64,000 bases of DNA, taken from positions 137,453,436-137,517,435 of the forward strand of contig OY856186.1 in assembly GCA_963693315.1 (NCBI GenBank), read 5' to 3'. Below are positions 1 to 10,329 of the stretch, in pieces. Below the pieces are notes generated by a model. The model saw only the letters and a program-made list of their open reading frames with translations. It was not told the origin of the DNA and did no database searches. How positions within the stretch are numbered: position 1 is the first letter of the stretch; every line of letters starts with the position of its first letter. Origin of the DNA: Diogma glabrata (lineage: Eukaryota > Arthropoda > Insecta > Diptera > Cylindrotomidae). The translations under genes were made by a program, and so were the position numbers.

Positions 1-819
1 CCCATTATCGGACACAATCACTTCGGGACAACCAAATACGTGAAAGACATTGGTAGCCAATAGATGACAAATTGGTTCAGCAGTTAGTTTCCGTAAAGGA
101 AACAAAAAGGGATATTTCGTAACATGATCTAATACTACCAGAATAGCGATATTCCCGGCCTTTGAACGAGGATAAGGGCCAAGAATATCGATATATAATC
201 GCTGTCCAATTCGTTCTGTTTTCATCTGGGACACCATGGGAGCACGAAGTGGAACATTAGTCGCTTTGATTTCTTTGCAGGTCTTACAATTTCCTATGTA
301 GGATTTAACCTGGGTATACATGCGAGGCCAATAGTAAAATTTACGAATATTAAACAAGGTTTTTGCTAGACCTCCATGAGATGAGGTAGGAGGATTGTGG
401 GCCCTTGCAATACACTCGTCAGTGTATTCCTCAGGTAACCACAATTTCCAAACCTCACCCTCTGAAGGAATATCAAGATCTAGACAAGCCATTCGTTTAT
501 AAACCCGACCAGAAATTACTTTCAGATCATGCAATGTACCGTCTGCTTCGGTAACCAGATTTACCAACTCCAAATATCGAGAAGTGTTGAAGAAAGGGGA
601 ATTAAGATCTAATTCAGGCACTGGACATAGTTCAGAAATGATGTCGACAGAGTCACGTCTTGATAGAGTGTCAGGAACAGTATTTAATTTTCCTTTTCGG
701 TACTCAATATCAAAGACGTAACCCTGCAATTTCAAGCTCCAACGAGCCAATCGACCAGAAAGGTCTTTTTGTTGCATTAACCATTTTAATGAAGCATGGT
801 CAGTTATGATCTTAAAGGC
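1..819 (-). pseudogene. pol: gypsy-1 pol, 3' part: end of RNase H and N-terminal half of integrase
   Basis: The minus strand is open for 273 codons, in the same frame as the upstream pol reading frame and separated from it only by the TAG at 820-822. It begins with the RNase H motif TDHASLKWL. An HHCC zinc-binding region follows (HNPPTSSHGG, then CKTCKE), and then the integrase core with the first catalytic Asp in LYIDILGPYP and the second in SDNG at the very edge. The third catalytic residue (Glu) and the C-terminal domain lie outside the window. Translation would need readthrough of the TAG, so I call it the broken distal part of pol rather than a separate gene. Confidence 0.85.
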
Positions 820-2928
820 CTAACCCTCGACATACGCTCTAAATTTCTTTACTCCCAGTACGGCGGCTAGACACTCTTTCTCACTAGTTGAGTAATTGCG
901 TTGCGCAGAATTTAGTTTCTTGGACATGTACGCTATGGGATGTTCCATACCGTCCATGTCACACTGCAGTAATACACAGCCTATACCGTCATTACTAGCG
1001 TCGCACTGGAGAGTAAAAGGTTTAGTATAGTCGGGGTTTATGAGGACTGGTGCTGATATGAGAGCATTTTTGAGATTTGTAAATGCTCTTTCAGCTTCTG
1101 GAGTCCATACGAATTTATTAGAATTTTTCTTCAACAAATCTGATATTGGAGAGGACATAGCAGAGAAATCAGATATAAAACGGCGATAATAACCCGCCAT
1201 ACCCAAGAAGCGTCGAATCTGTTTGGGTGTTCGAGGCGTAGGAAATTCTGATATAGCCTGAGTTTTATCAGGATCAATTTTTAACGTACCACCTCCCACC
1301 ACATATCCCAAATATTTTACCTCCGCTAAGAGAAACTTACTTTTTTCCACGTTTATCGTCAAGTTCGCACGTCTAAGACACTGGGAGATATCTTCTAACA
1401 GTTTCAGATGGGCCTCAAAGGTATCTGTAACTATTAGAAGATCATCCAAGTATACGAAGACGCACGACTTGAGATGTGGAGGAATTACTTGGTCCATCAA
1501 TTTGGTCATTGTTTGCGGCGCATTGCACAGTCCGAAAGGCATTCTTACGAACTGATACAATGGCCGCCCTGGGACCGTAAAAGCAGTTTTCTCTCGGGAG
1601 TGTTTTTCTAACGGTATCTGCCAGAAAGCGTCTTTCAGATCCAAACTGGAAACGAAATTACTTTGTGGCAGACGACTCAAGATCCCATCTATCTGTGGAA
1701 GGGGGTAAGCATCCTTCTTAGTAACTGTATTGACCTTTCTACTATCCAAACAAAGACGATTCTTCCCAGGTTTGCGAATTAAGACCACCGGACTTGACCA
1801 TGGGCTGTTTGAAACCTCTATAATACCCAGAGACAACATCCTATCCAGTTCTTCTCCCATCAGTTTCTCAATGGCGGGCGATATTGGATAGTGTCGTTGC
1901 TTGATGGGAGCTGCAGTCCCCACATCAATAACGTGTTCCAACAAATGTGTTCGACCCAGACCCATTTTTGAAAATGATGGTAGAAGCTGAATAGTGTTTT
2001 GTAGACGTGTTTGATTGTCCATAGACAATTCTGAAATTCCTGACTCCGTAGTCAAAAATGTAGGTAGGTTAAATATCGGGTTAAACAAACCAAAAGCGTT
2101 AAAGAAATCTATACCTAGATATAGATTTTGAGTCAAAGACGGGATAATGAAGACGTCCAGGGTCCTGACTTGGTTCATAAATGAAACCTTTGTTTTTACA
2201 AACCCCAAGATCTTCTGTCTTTGGCCATCGGCAGTACGAACTACGGCAGACGAATAAGTTAGAAGGTCTGGAGTCTGTACGATTTCTTTAGCAAAATCAC
2301 CACCAATTACAGTCAAGGACGCTCCACTATCCAACAGTCCAGTATGTTGTTTACCCAATATTGACACTGTGGCATAAGATCTCACATCGTTGTCCAATTT
2401 CACAATAGAGGAAATGGTTTTAGTTTTAAACAAATGACGTTGTTGCCAATAAATACGAGAACGGAGCGCAGAGCGCGATGGAAGTTTCAAAGAGGATAAT
2501 GCATCGACAAATATGTTTGAGCGTATTTTCAGGTATTCGTTCAATCGTTGTTGGAACGATTTGATTTTGGTCCATAATGGAGGTGGTTCAGTATGATCGG
2601 GTGTTCGTTTCAATAATTTCACATTAGTATCATGGGTGGGTACCAGTGTGTCAGAAGCAGTACCTTTAGACTGCGCTGCAGGGGCGTAAAAACTTTCAGC
2701 CGGTTCGTTATGGCTTGAATTAACGGCAGGTGGTGGGCTCAAAGAATTATTCAGCAGATTAGAGGTTGAAGCCGAGTTTGAGACTGCATCATAAAGAAAT
2801 GGATTGGTAGACGACAAAGTTGTAGGAGCGGGAAATAACATATTTTTAGGCTCAGATGAGTCTAGGGTGTGTCCTGGGAGCGAGAAAAGGTGTTGTGATT
2901 CTGGCCCCCTCTTCGGTTTCCCCGACAA
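820..2928 (-). CDS. pol: gypsy-1 pol: aspartic protease, reverse transcriptase and start of RNase H
   Basis: The protein is 702 residues in this frame. It carries a retropepsin motif (LLDSGASLTVIG, near residue 200), reverse transcriptase with the fingers motif NSPWSSPVVLIRK and catalytic box VFVYLDDLL (near residue 490), and the RNase H start LQCDASNDGIG (near residue 640). The frame opens directly after a TAA with a TTG, not an ATG, and overlaps the end of gag by 67 bp in the -1 frame. It is therefore most likely made only as a Gag-Pol fusion by frameshifting at 2916-2922. It ends at a TAG (820-822) in RNase H where the reading frame otherwise continues, which looks like a point nonsense mutation. 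It acts in cytoplasmic particles to copy and integrate the element. Confidence 0.9.
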   Translation of the reverse strand: MSGKPKRGPESQHLFSLPGHTLDSSEPKNMLFPAPTTLSSTNPFLYDAVSNSASTSNLLNNSLSPPPAVNSSHNEPAESFYAPAAQSKGTASDTLVPTHDTNVKLLKRTPDHTEPPPLWTKIKSFQQRLNEYLKIRSNIFVDALSSLKLPSRSALRSRIYWQQRHLFKTKTISSIVKLDNDVRSYATVSILGKQHTGLLDSGASLTVIGGDFAKEIVQTPDLLTYSSAVVRTADGQRQKILGFVKTKVSFMNQVRTLDVFIIPSLTQNLYLGIDFFNAFGLFNPIFNLPTFLTTESGISELSMDNQTRLQNTIQLLPSFSKMGLGRTHLLEHVIDVGTAAPIKQRHYPISPAIEKLMGEELDRMLSLGIIEVSNSPWSSPVVLIRKPGKNRLCLDSRKVNTVTKKDAYPLPQIDGILSRLPQSNFVSSLDLKDAFWQIPLEKHSREKTAFTVPGRPLYQFVRMPFGLCNAPQTMTKLMDQVIPPHLKSCVFVYLDDLLIVTDTFEAHLKLLEDISQCLRRANLTINVEKSKFLLAEVKYLGYVVGGGTLKIDPDKTQAISEFPTPRTPKQIRRFLGMAGYYRRFISDFSAMSSPISDLLKKNSNKFVWTPEAERAFTNLKNALISAPVLINPDYTKPFTLQCDASNDGIGCVLLQCDMDGMEHPIAYMSKKLNSAQRNYSTSEKECLAAVLGVKKFRAYVEG

Positions 2929-4424
2929 TTATCACAATTAGGACACAACACATTGTCCTTTCCACATCCCCAACAAAACAATCGCTGAGATTCACGACAA
3001 TCGTGCCACCGATGACCAGGTCGTTTACAGTTCCAACAAATAATTGAACTGCTTATTCGTCCCATATTGGGAGCAGGCTGTATTGCCGCAAGTTCGTTGG
3101 ATGCAGCTGGTAACGATTCCGTTGGCAACTCGCTAATTTGAATTTGTGGAAATTCACGATCTAAATCCACCTCAGACACCGGTCTAGACGGTCTAATGTT
3201 ATAATCTCGCGGTCTGGTCGTTGACTCGGCCCATAATTTTTCGCGATCACGGCAGAGCTGGCGCAGATGGTCTAGTCCATAAATGGTGACATATAGCAGT
3301 TCCCTCCTGATTTCTAATCGTAGGTTATTTCGAATCAGTGAAAGCAATTCGGCATCCGACATCGGGACTCTTAACTTATCTGCCAGTCGATAAATTGACT
3401 GTAAGAATTCATCAAATAATTCGGTGGGCCGCTGTTTCCTGGCCCTCATCCGCTCCTTTACCTCTTCGTCCGTCTGCCTGTCTTGAAATTCTATTCGAAG
3501 AGCATGACATAAGTCAGTCCAAATAAGCTGTCGGTTCTGGCGAAAATATCTCCAGAACCAATCAGCGGCACGATCTGTGAACAACAGGTACAGACAGCGG
3601 GTGATAATAGTAAAATCGTTATTTAAACACATCTCTGTCAGCCGCTCTATTCTGAAGATGAACGCTTCAACATCCAGACCATCGGGTCTGCCTGAGAACG
3701 TTACGTTCCAATTTCTAACTGTGGTAGAGTGCTGATCGAGATGTGTTCGTATTCTAGCTGGAGCAAGAGCAGGATGAGGTTCAGCAAACATTGGTGGTAC
3801 TGGTACATTAGTTTGTACAAACGCATTTACTGGCGTATAATTTGAATGAACCGATTGATGTCTCGGGGTGGTGGGCGAGATTACATTATGCGCTAGGGGT
3901 AGTAACACTTCAGGTGCTGGAGCACGTGATTGCATCATTGAGTGATTAATTCTCGAAATTTCCTGATCGATGTGAGCATTTACTGCTTCCTGAAAACCTT
4001 GATCTTCCGCTGCAGCGGCACCATATATGGGAGATCGTTGAGCTATATTCACTCGCACTTCATCGGCGAGTCGAGATGGTGGAAGACGGTTTGCCAAAGG
4101 CGTGGACGAGGGCTGATTTCCGGTACTGGAACGACGTTGCCAACCTGCGGTAACAGATCGAGTCACAGGTCGCGGTGGGGGTGGCACTATTGTATAATTA
4201 TTCTTATCTATCCCTCGAGGCAACCTCTGTAATTCTGCACGCTCACAAGCGGCTCGACAAATTGGGCAGGTGTGATTCCGCAACAACCAGTCGTTGAGGC
4301 AGATGTCATGAAAGAGATGGTTACACCGAGTGAGAAGTTTTACGTCGGCCGGCACTATTTCGTGTTGACAAACAGCACAAGAGCTGGACCTATCCAGAAC
4401 GTCCATCTTATCAGTGGCAGACAT
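2862..4424 (-). CDS. gag: gypsy-1 Gag with an N-terminal RING-H2 finger and C-terminal zinc knuckles
   Basis: This 520-residue protein starts at an ATG (4424-4422). Residues 16-56 form a complete RING-H2 set: C16, C19, C34, H36, H39, C42, C53 and C56, with W46 and P54 at positions that contact an E2 enzyme in active RING E3 ligases. A proline/serine-rich linker leads to a retrotransposon Gag capsid region (about 230-410; motifs WFWRYF, FLQSIYRLADKL). Two zinc-binding clusters follow: C463-x2-C-x4-H-x4-C476, then a four-cysteine cluster at about 484-500. The last 67 bp overlap pol in the -1 frame. Gag packages the RNA. The RING finger suggests ubiquitin ligase activity, but that is inference. 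RING and capsid share one uninterrupted frame with no visible splice signal, so an assembly join is unlikely. Confidence 0.85.
   Translation of the reverse strand: MSATDKMDVLDRSSSCAVCQHEIVPADVKLLTRCNHLFHDICLNDWLLRNHTCPICRAACERAELQRLPRGIDKNNYTIVPPPPRPVTRSVTAGWQRRSSTGNQPSSTPLANRLPPSRLADEVRVNIAQRSPIYGAAAAEDQGFQEAVNAHIDQEISRINHSMMQSRAPAPEVLLPLAHNVISPTTPRHQSVHSNYTPVNAFVQTNVPVPPMFAEPHPALAPARIRTHLDQHSTTVRNWNVTFSGRPDGLDVEAFIFRIERLTEMCLNNDFTIITRCLYLLFTDRAADWFWRYFRQNRQLIWTDLCHALRIEFQDRQTDEEVKERMRARKQRPTELFDEFLQSIYRLADKLRVPMSDAELLSLIRNNLRLEIRRELLYVTIYGLDHLRQLCRDREKLWAESTTRPRDYNIRPSRPVSEVDLDREFPQIQISELPTESLPAASNELAAIQPAPNMGRISSSIICWNCKRPGHRWHDCRESQRLFCWGCGKDNVLCPNCDNCRGNRRGGQNHNTFSRSQDTP
2916..2922 (-). 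promoter_or_regulatory. gypsy-1 gag-pol -1 frameshift slippery heptamer
   Basis: In the gag frame the minus strand reads CGG GGA AAC CGA, giving the heptamer G GGA AAC of the X XXY YYZ type. A -1 slip moves ribosomes into the pol frame. The pol frame is closed by a TAA six nucleotides upstream of the heptamer and has no ATG before it. The same heptamer is a known slippery site in simian type D retroviruses. I did not fold the downstream stimulatory structure. Confidence 0.75.
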
Positions 4425-6877
4425 TATGAATACTCAAACCGCCGCACAGGACCAGATCAATAAATGCACGTATATGGAGAGCGAAACGAAAATTATTACA
4501 CTATCGATGTGAACGTTGAATCCAAATAAACAATTCGATTATCAACAGAAAAGATTATTTTATTCCAATATTTGAGTACTATGAATATATTTTAAAGCAG
4601 AATTTTTAAAAAAAAATTATATGGAAATTTAGCGATTCAAACCTCAAACAGCTACGCAATGTCTGACCAATTCGTCAATTATATTAAATAAGATTTATTA
4701 TTGTCTTGATATTATTTCACTACTATTTACAATTGTTTTCCAAGATGCTGATATATGAACAGAACAATAAAAAATAAACGGTGAGATTCGAGAGAAAATA
4801 AGTAGACTACAAATATGGTAGAAGATGGCAATTACGAAAATACTACTGTGTTTTGTATCTGACTTGACTAAACAAGGTAAAAATTGTACTGTGAGAGAAA
4901 ACAAGTATACTAAAATATGGCAGAAGATGACAATTATATGAACTTTCCAGACCCAATTCCGGGCAGATCTGGGGGTTCCCGAGTCGCGGAAACAAGTGAT
5001 GTGCAATTACCGTTGAGGTAATAATACAAAAAAAAATAGTCAGTATTACGCCACTGGTAAGGCAAGACTAATCTTAAAACTAACAATAGCAAATTATAAC
5101 TAACATGCAATAAAAAATTTTGAGACTTAATACTACTTTGCTTAATAATTTTTCTTTTTTTTTTTTTTTTTTATTTATTTATTTTGAAGGGATCAAAAGA
5201 AACTTAGCCGTATTCCCAATTCTGGAATTTATAAATTTGGGGTAGTATAAAATTAGAGGAGTCAAACAAAAACTCACGGTTTGGATGCCGAAGTGTGCCA
5301 CCCAATAAAAAAACAACCCTAATACCATAAGCTAATATTAAGGACACACCCGGAACTTTAAGGGTCAATTTGATCCCTTCAAGAATTCTTCGTAAGATTA
5401 ATCTTGGCTGCTGACTCTCTTGATGATAAATTTTGTGTTATATTTTTTTGTTGTTTCTTGATTGTCTCCCAATTTTACTTTATAAGTTGACTTTTTAAAA
5501 TTTTTCTTGATTTCAAAATATTTCTTGACTTTGAAATATAACTTGACTTTTAAATTACGCTTAATTTTTAAATTTTTCTTGGCTATTAGTTCCTAAAAAC
5601 GGAGAAAGAAAAGAATTAGCATCTAAAAATATCAGCCGTTTTATCTTAATATCTATATAAGAATTTTTTTTTTGTTTTTTTTTTTTTTTTTTTTTTATTT
5701 ATTTCTTTCCAAATATTTATTTACTTATTTATTCAAATATTTATTTATTCAAATATTTATTTATTTTTTTAATAAATAATTATTTAATTATATTTATTTA
5801 TCAATTTATTTATTTATCTATTTTTTTAATAAATATTTATTTATCGACGACGGACGGACGGACCAATCACGGGGGGAGTTCATCACACCCGGGGTTGAAG
5901 GTGGTGACCGCCGATCTTTCTCATTTTGCTTTGTGGTTTTTTTATGCTTTTACTTTGGGACCAATGAAAATTGAAAGTGTTCTACGTTAAAAGGATGGGA
6001 AGTGGAAAAGGATAGGGAACAAGACGGGATGAATAAGGATGGGAGAAGGGAGGGTGAGACAGGAATAAGGTGGGGTATGTGCTGGTAGTGCCTCACCCAG
6101 CTGACGAGTGCTGATGGGATGGTCAGAAGATAAAATCCCCTGCACCACCATTCTATCAACAACACTCGGCAGCTGCGATCCACGCCACCCACACATACGG
6201 TAAGGTGCTGTGGCAGAGGTGGACCAGTTACACATCAGCATGACAGCCGAGCGAAATCTTCCCTCGACAGCGGGCCAATGCTGTCTTGGAAGAACTTCCT
6301 CGGTATCACCCGATGAGAACCAGCACACCTCAACCACAGGGAAGCTAGTATTGCCGGGAGGGGTCGCTAACGTTAGGCAATAGTAGCGCAGGTTGGGCTC
6401 TGAGGACCCCGCAAACCCGAAGCCTGACCAGGTGACCAGACTCGGACGAGGTTTGGCGTATACACCAAACCACGTCGTTCTAGGTCTGGCACCTGAGACA
6501 CCTTCGGCCTTTGAGACGTCTCCAGAAACCCACCCCGTAACTAGGGTCCGTGGGGTTGTAATGCCCATTGAGAATAATTCCGAAAAATTATTCTCACCCA
6601 TGCGTTTTAAAAAAAAAACAAAAAAGGAGAATATTAGCTGGAGGCGTAGGGACGCAACTCCCCATCAAAGTACAGTCTGAGGAATCTCAGACTTCCTTTG
6701 CTCCTGCGCGTTTGAAGCAGGGAATTGCTTCTACGCCGCCAGAGTCTTTACTATTGTTTTGGTGGAAAAGAAAGTTAATTTTGAAGAAAAATTTTAAAAA
6801 AAAATTTTTCGAATTTTTTTTGAAATTATGGAGGGACTCCTCCAGAGTCCTACATCGCTGTAGGGACCCTTAGAGAA
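4425..6877 (-). other. gypsy-1 long 5' leader
   Basis: About 2.45 kb separate the primer site from the gag ATG. The gag-proximal half (4425-5840) is AT-rich, with poly-T runs at 5155-5172 and 5666-5696 and TTTA-type simple repeats at 5697-5845. The LTR-proximal half (5845-6880) is much more GC-rich than its surroundings. It holds a 204-codon minus-strand open frame (5987-6601) and shorter plus-strand ones, none of which I recognise. The leader may carry packaging or IRES structure or an insertion; I cannot tell which. Confidence 0.5.
5697..5845. repeat. TTTA-type simple repeat
   Basis: Interrupted TTTA/TTTAT repeats lie inside the gypsy-1 leader, preceded by a poly-T run. Confidence 0.8.
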
Positions 6878-6895
6878 GCCCCACGTTGGGCGCCA
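6878..6895 (-). other. gypsy-1 primer binding site, tRNA-Lys1,2 type
   Basis: The minus strand reads TGGCGCCCAACGTGGGGC, the 18-nt sequence known as the tRNA-Lys1,2 primer site of spumaviruses and some lentiviruses. It lies three nucleotides inside a TTACA end expected of an LTR. Its orientation matches the minus-strand gag-pol, which fixes the 5' LTR on the right. Confidence 0.85.
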
Positions 6896-6898
6896 ATT

Positions 6899-7230
6899 TG
6901 TAATGAAGCGCTTTCTTATTGGCGAACCAATAAGAAGGACATAGCAGGAAGCGTACCTAGCGAGATTGATTTTCAAGCCCCAAACTAGCTTCAGACCATG
7001 GGAACGATAAAGTAACCCTGCTACTTCAGCACAAATACAGACATGTACGCTATTCACGAAAATTTGCAGAAATGGAAAGGAATACAAGTGGAAAAACGAA
7101 GACTCTGGCGACCCCATTGGCGAAAGACCCACGATCAACACGTCCAACCCCTACGTTCACTCACATATGCCCACACACACACACACACGCTCACACATAC
7201 ACACACACACACTCTCACACCCCCTTATCA
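6899..7230 (-). repeat. gypsy-1 5' LTR (inner end clear, outer end not resolved)
   Basis: On the plus strand the LTR begins TGTAATGAAG next to the primer site. A 10-bp perfect inverted repeat (6913-6922 and 6927-6936, loop CGAA) lies at its inner edge and may act in RNA folding. A (CA)n-rich tract covers 7167-7222. The outer boundary cannot be set because the partner LTR is outside the window. Confidence 0.4.
7167..7222. repeat. (CA)n-rich microsatellite
   Basis: An interrupted CACACA tract with CTCACA and CATACA variants. Confidence 0.85.
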
Positions 7231-7399
7231 TTATGGCCGTAATAATGAAATAAATTTACTCACCCCATGATTAAACCCCGTCCTCCTATTCGAATTCCAT
7301 CAGCCCTCCATCAGTGATGATTCATCCAACAGAAAATTGACGAATAATCCACTGGTGCGTGAACAATTCAGCAACAATAGCAAATAAGTGGTGTAAATA

Positions 7400-8445
7400 A
7401 TGAGTTGAAACTCCGATAGTATCAGCAAAAAAATTGTATATGAATAATCAGTTGCAATAACCAAACTTTAGTAAAAATGTTGCGTTGAAAATACGATAAT
7501 ATCAGCAAAAATTGTATATATAAATAATCCGTTGAAATAATCAAACTTTAGTAAAAATGTTGCGTTGAAAATACGATAATATCAGCAAAAATTGTATATA
7601 TATAAATAATCCGTTGAAATAATCAAACTTTGGTAAAAATGTTACGTTGAAAATACGATAGTATCAACAGAAATTGTATGGTGATAATCAGTTGAAATAA
7701 TCAGAATTTGGCAAATATGTTGCGTTGAAAATACAATAATATCAGCATAAATCGTATATAAATAATCCGTTGAAATGATCAGAATTTAGTAAAAATGTTG
7801 CGTGGAAAATACGATAATATCAGCATAAATGGTATATAAATAATCCGTTGAAATAATCAAAATGTAGAAAAAATGTTGCGTTGCAAACACGATAATATCA
7901 GCAAGAATTGTATATAAATAATCCGTTGACATAATCAAACTTTGGTAAAAATGTTACGTTGAAAATACGATAATATCAACAGAAATTGTATGGTGATAAT
8001 CAGTTGAAATAATCAGAATTTGGTAAATGTGTTGCGTTGAAAATACGATAATATCAGCAAAAATTGTATATAAATAATCCGTTGAAATAATCAGAATTTG
8101 GTAAAAATGTTGCGTTGAAAATACAATAATAACAGCATAAATCGTATATAAATAATCCGTTGAAATGATCAGAATTTGGTAAATGTGTTGCGTTGAAAAT
8201 ACGATAATATCAGCAAAAATTGTATATAAATAATCCGTTGAAATAATCAGAATTTGGTAAAAATGTTGCGTTGAAAATACAATAATAACAGCATAAATCG
8301 TATATAAATAATCCGTTAAAATGATCAGAATTTAGTAAAAATGTTGCGTAGAAAATGCGATAATATCAGCATAAATTGTATATAAATAATCCGTTGACAT
8401 AACCAAGATTTGGTAAAAATGTTGCGTTGGAACAAGGTACGGTAA
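7400..8445. repeat. Tandem array, about 79-bp unit, about 13 copies
   Basis: The unit contains TTGCGTTGAAAATACGATAA, then TATCAGCA, TGTATATAAATAATCC and GTTGAAATAATCAGAATTTG. Each unit has two GTTGAAA half-motifs about 40 bp apart, which suggests an older 40-bp monomer that was doubled. The copies differ by a few substitutions, and the ends (7320-7400 and 8445-8545) decay into single half-motifs. No coding potential. Confidence 0.9.
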
Positions 8446-8732
8446 GAACAGCCAAAACTTTGCTACAAATAATGCGTTGAAGCAGATGGCAGTAGCACCA
8501 ATTTTATATTAACGATGCGTTGAAACAATTTCGCGATTCCGCAATTTATAATATGCATAATTCAATCATTCCGTATACTAAATGTGAACCAAGATGGCCA
8601 TTTAATATCATAAAAAAAAAATATAACCACAAATTCAACAAAACGGCATATTCTAGAATCCGTACACTAGAGTGATCGATTGGCGTATGTTCATCATTGT
8701 GGATTGTGACCTTCCAATTAATAACACATGAA

Positions 8733-9200
8733 TTTATTATCCGAAAAATGGATTTTGATTATATTCAATACAAGTTTAAATTTAAATTCAAAAAAAAACA
8801 CAACAGTTTCTTGGATAATTACTTACATTAGATTGTAATAAATGAATAGCAACAACTAACTGACCTTCCGTATGTTACAAACTTTTAATTGATTGCAATC
8901 ACAAAACATTTATATAATTTTTTTCTTATGGTAATTAATTCTTCTTTTCTTTCTTACGGCACAATTTATTATCCGTAAAAAGAATTTTGATTATATTCAA
9001 TACAAGTTTAAATTTAAATTTAGAAACAAAAACAACAGTTTCTTGGATAATTACTTACATTACGTTGTAATAAATAAATAGCAACAACTAACTGACCTTC
9101 CGTTTGTTACAAATTTTTAATTGATTGCAATCACAAACATTTATATAATTTTTTTCTTATGGAAATTAATTCTTTTTTTGTTACTTTCGTACGGCACAAA
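8733..9200. repeat. Direct duplication of about 230 bp
   Basis: The copy at about 8733-8962 is repeated at about 8965-9200. Shared runs include GATTATATTCAATACAAGTT and AGCAACAACTAACTGACCTT. The two differ by scattered substitutions and small indels. No gene is visible. Confidence 0.85.
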
Positions 9201-10320
9201 CAGATAATATTTTTTTTCTTTGATAACTTTACACTCACAATTTTTTTGTTTTAATTGGACACGTACATTTTGACTAAATAAATTAAATAAATTACGCTTA
9301 TATCAATTAAGCTAATACTAGATTTTATCACTTAATTTTTTTAAAAAGAATCGATTTAAATAGCGCACCGGACATGCAATCATAATCTGGATGAAATTTT
9401 TATATCCATCGACTGAATGCCACGAGAGATGTCAAACAACTCACAATGTAATAATGAGAGTCTTCGTCTCCGTCGAAATTAAACTAAGAGACCAATAGAC
9501 GTACAGTGGCCTAATATATAGCAAAATTTTTGTCTCGAAAAAACTCGAATACGATGTTTTGGAAATTAATTTCCATCAAGTTTCAATTGTTGGGAATTTT
9601 TCAAAATTATACTAAACCGTTCGTTATTTGATACTATTGCACAACGACAAGGTTGTAACACAAAATATTTCCGACCCATCAACAACATTCACCATTGAAT
9701 TCAAAATGAATCAAATGCAAGTTCAATTGGTGTTATGGCGTTTAGATACTGCAAACTACAATACAAAATCACATTATAGTGAAACGGAAAAATTATTTTG
9801 AAAGAAAATAAGACAATAGAATGTTTAACAAAAACGAGATATTAAATCTTTGAATGTTGATGACTGAAAAAAATACGCACAGCCGACTTAGGGTTTAAAA
9901 AAAATTAATTGTTCAATTACGGTTGATGTTAGAGAATTCAAACTTTTAGTAGTTTATTGAATGTAACCATAGCTCGCGTCAATTTTAGGGTGTTGTAAAA
10001 TTAAATTCTGATTAAAGTTTAGCGGTTATACGGATGATGATTAAAGAAAATTATCAATTAATTCAAATTAACCAATACTATATTATATTAATGAATAAAT
10101 AAATCAGGGTAATTAGTGCCATTTTCCCTCTCCTATACGTCCGTCCACCTATTGCAGATTTAGTCAGATTTTAAGAAATATAAGGAAACTATGGGTTAAG
10201 GAAACTACATGAAATATGACTATTGATGACGAAGGGATGAGAATCTATTACAAGTGGTACAGATTAATATAAGGAACAACAACTAAGGAAACTGCGACTG
10301 TAATACACTGCGTTCTGACA
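9201..10320. other. No recognisable feature
   Basis: AT-rich non-coding sequence. I see no open frame, repeat end or pescadillo exon here. Confidence 0.5.
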
Positions 10321-10329
10321 TTATGCCAG

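Larger units (their letters stand above)
1..7230 (-). mobile_element. Ty3/gypsy-type LTR retrotransposon (gypsy-1), truncated by the left edge
   Basis: The gene order on the minus strand is leader, Gag, protease-RT-RNase H and integrase, which is the Metaviridae (Ty3/gypsy) order. The element continues past the left edge, so its 3' LTR cannot be seen. At the right, a tRNA-Lys1,2-type primer site abuts sequence that must be the inner end of the 5' LTR. The right border is uncertain because there is no second LTR to compare; 7230 is only a guess at the end of the non-repetitive sequence. Pol has one in-frame nonsense codon and is otherwise open, so this looks like a recently inactivated copy. 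Confidence 0.85.

Noticed and set aside
7167..8445. CRISPR-like array
   Set aside because: Units are contiguous tandem copies without unique spacers, in a eukaryotic context.
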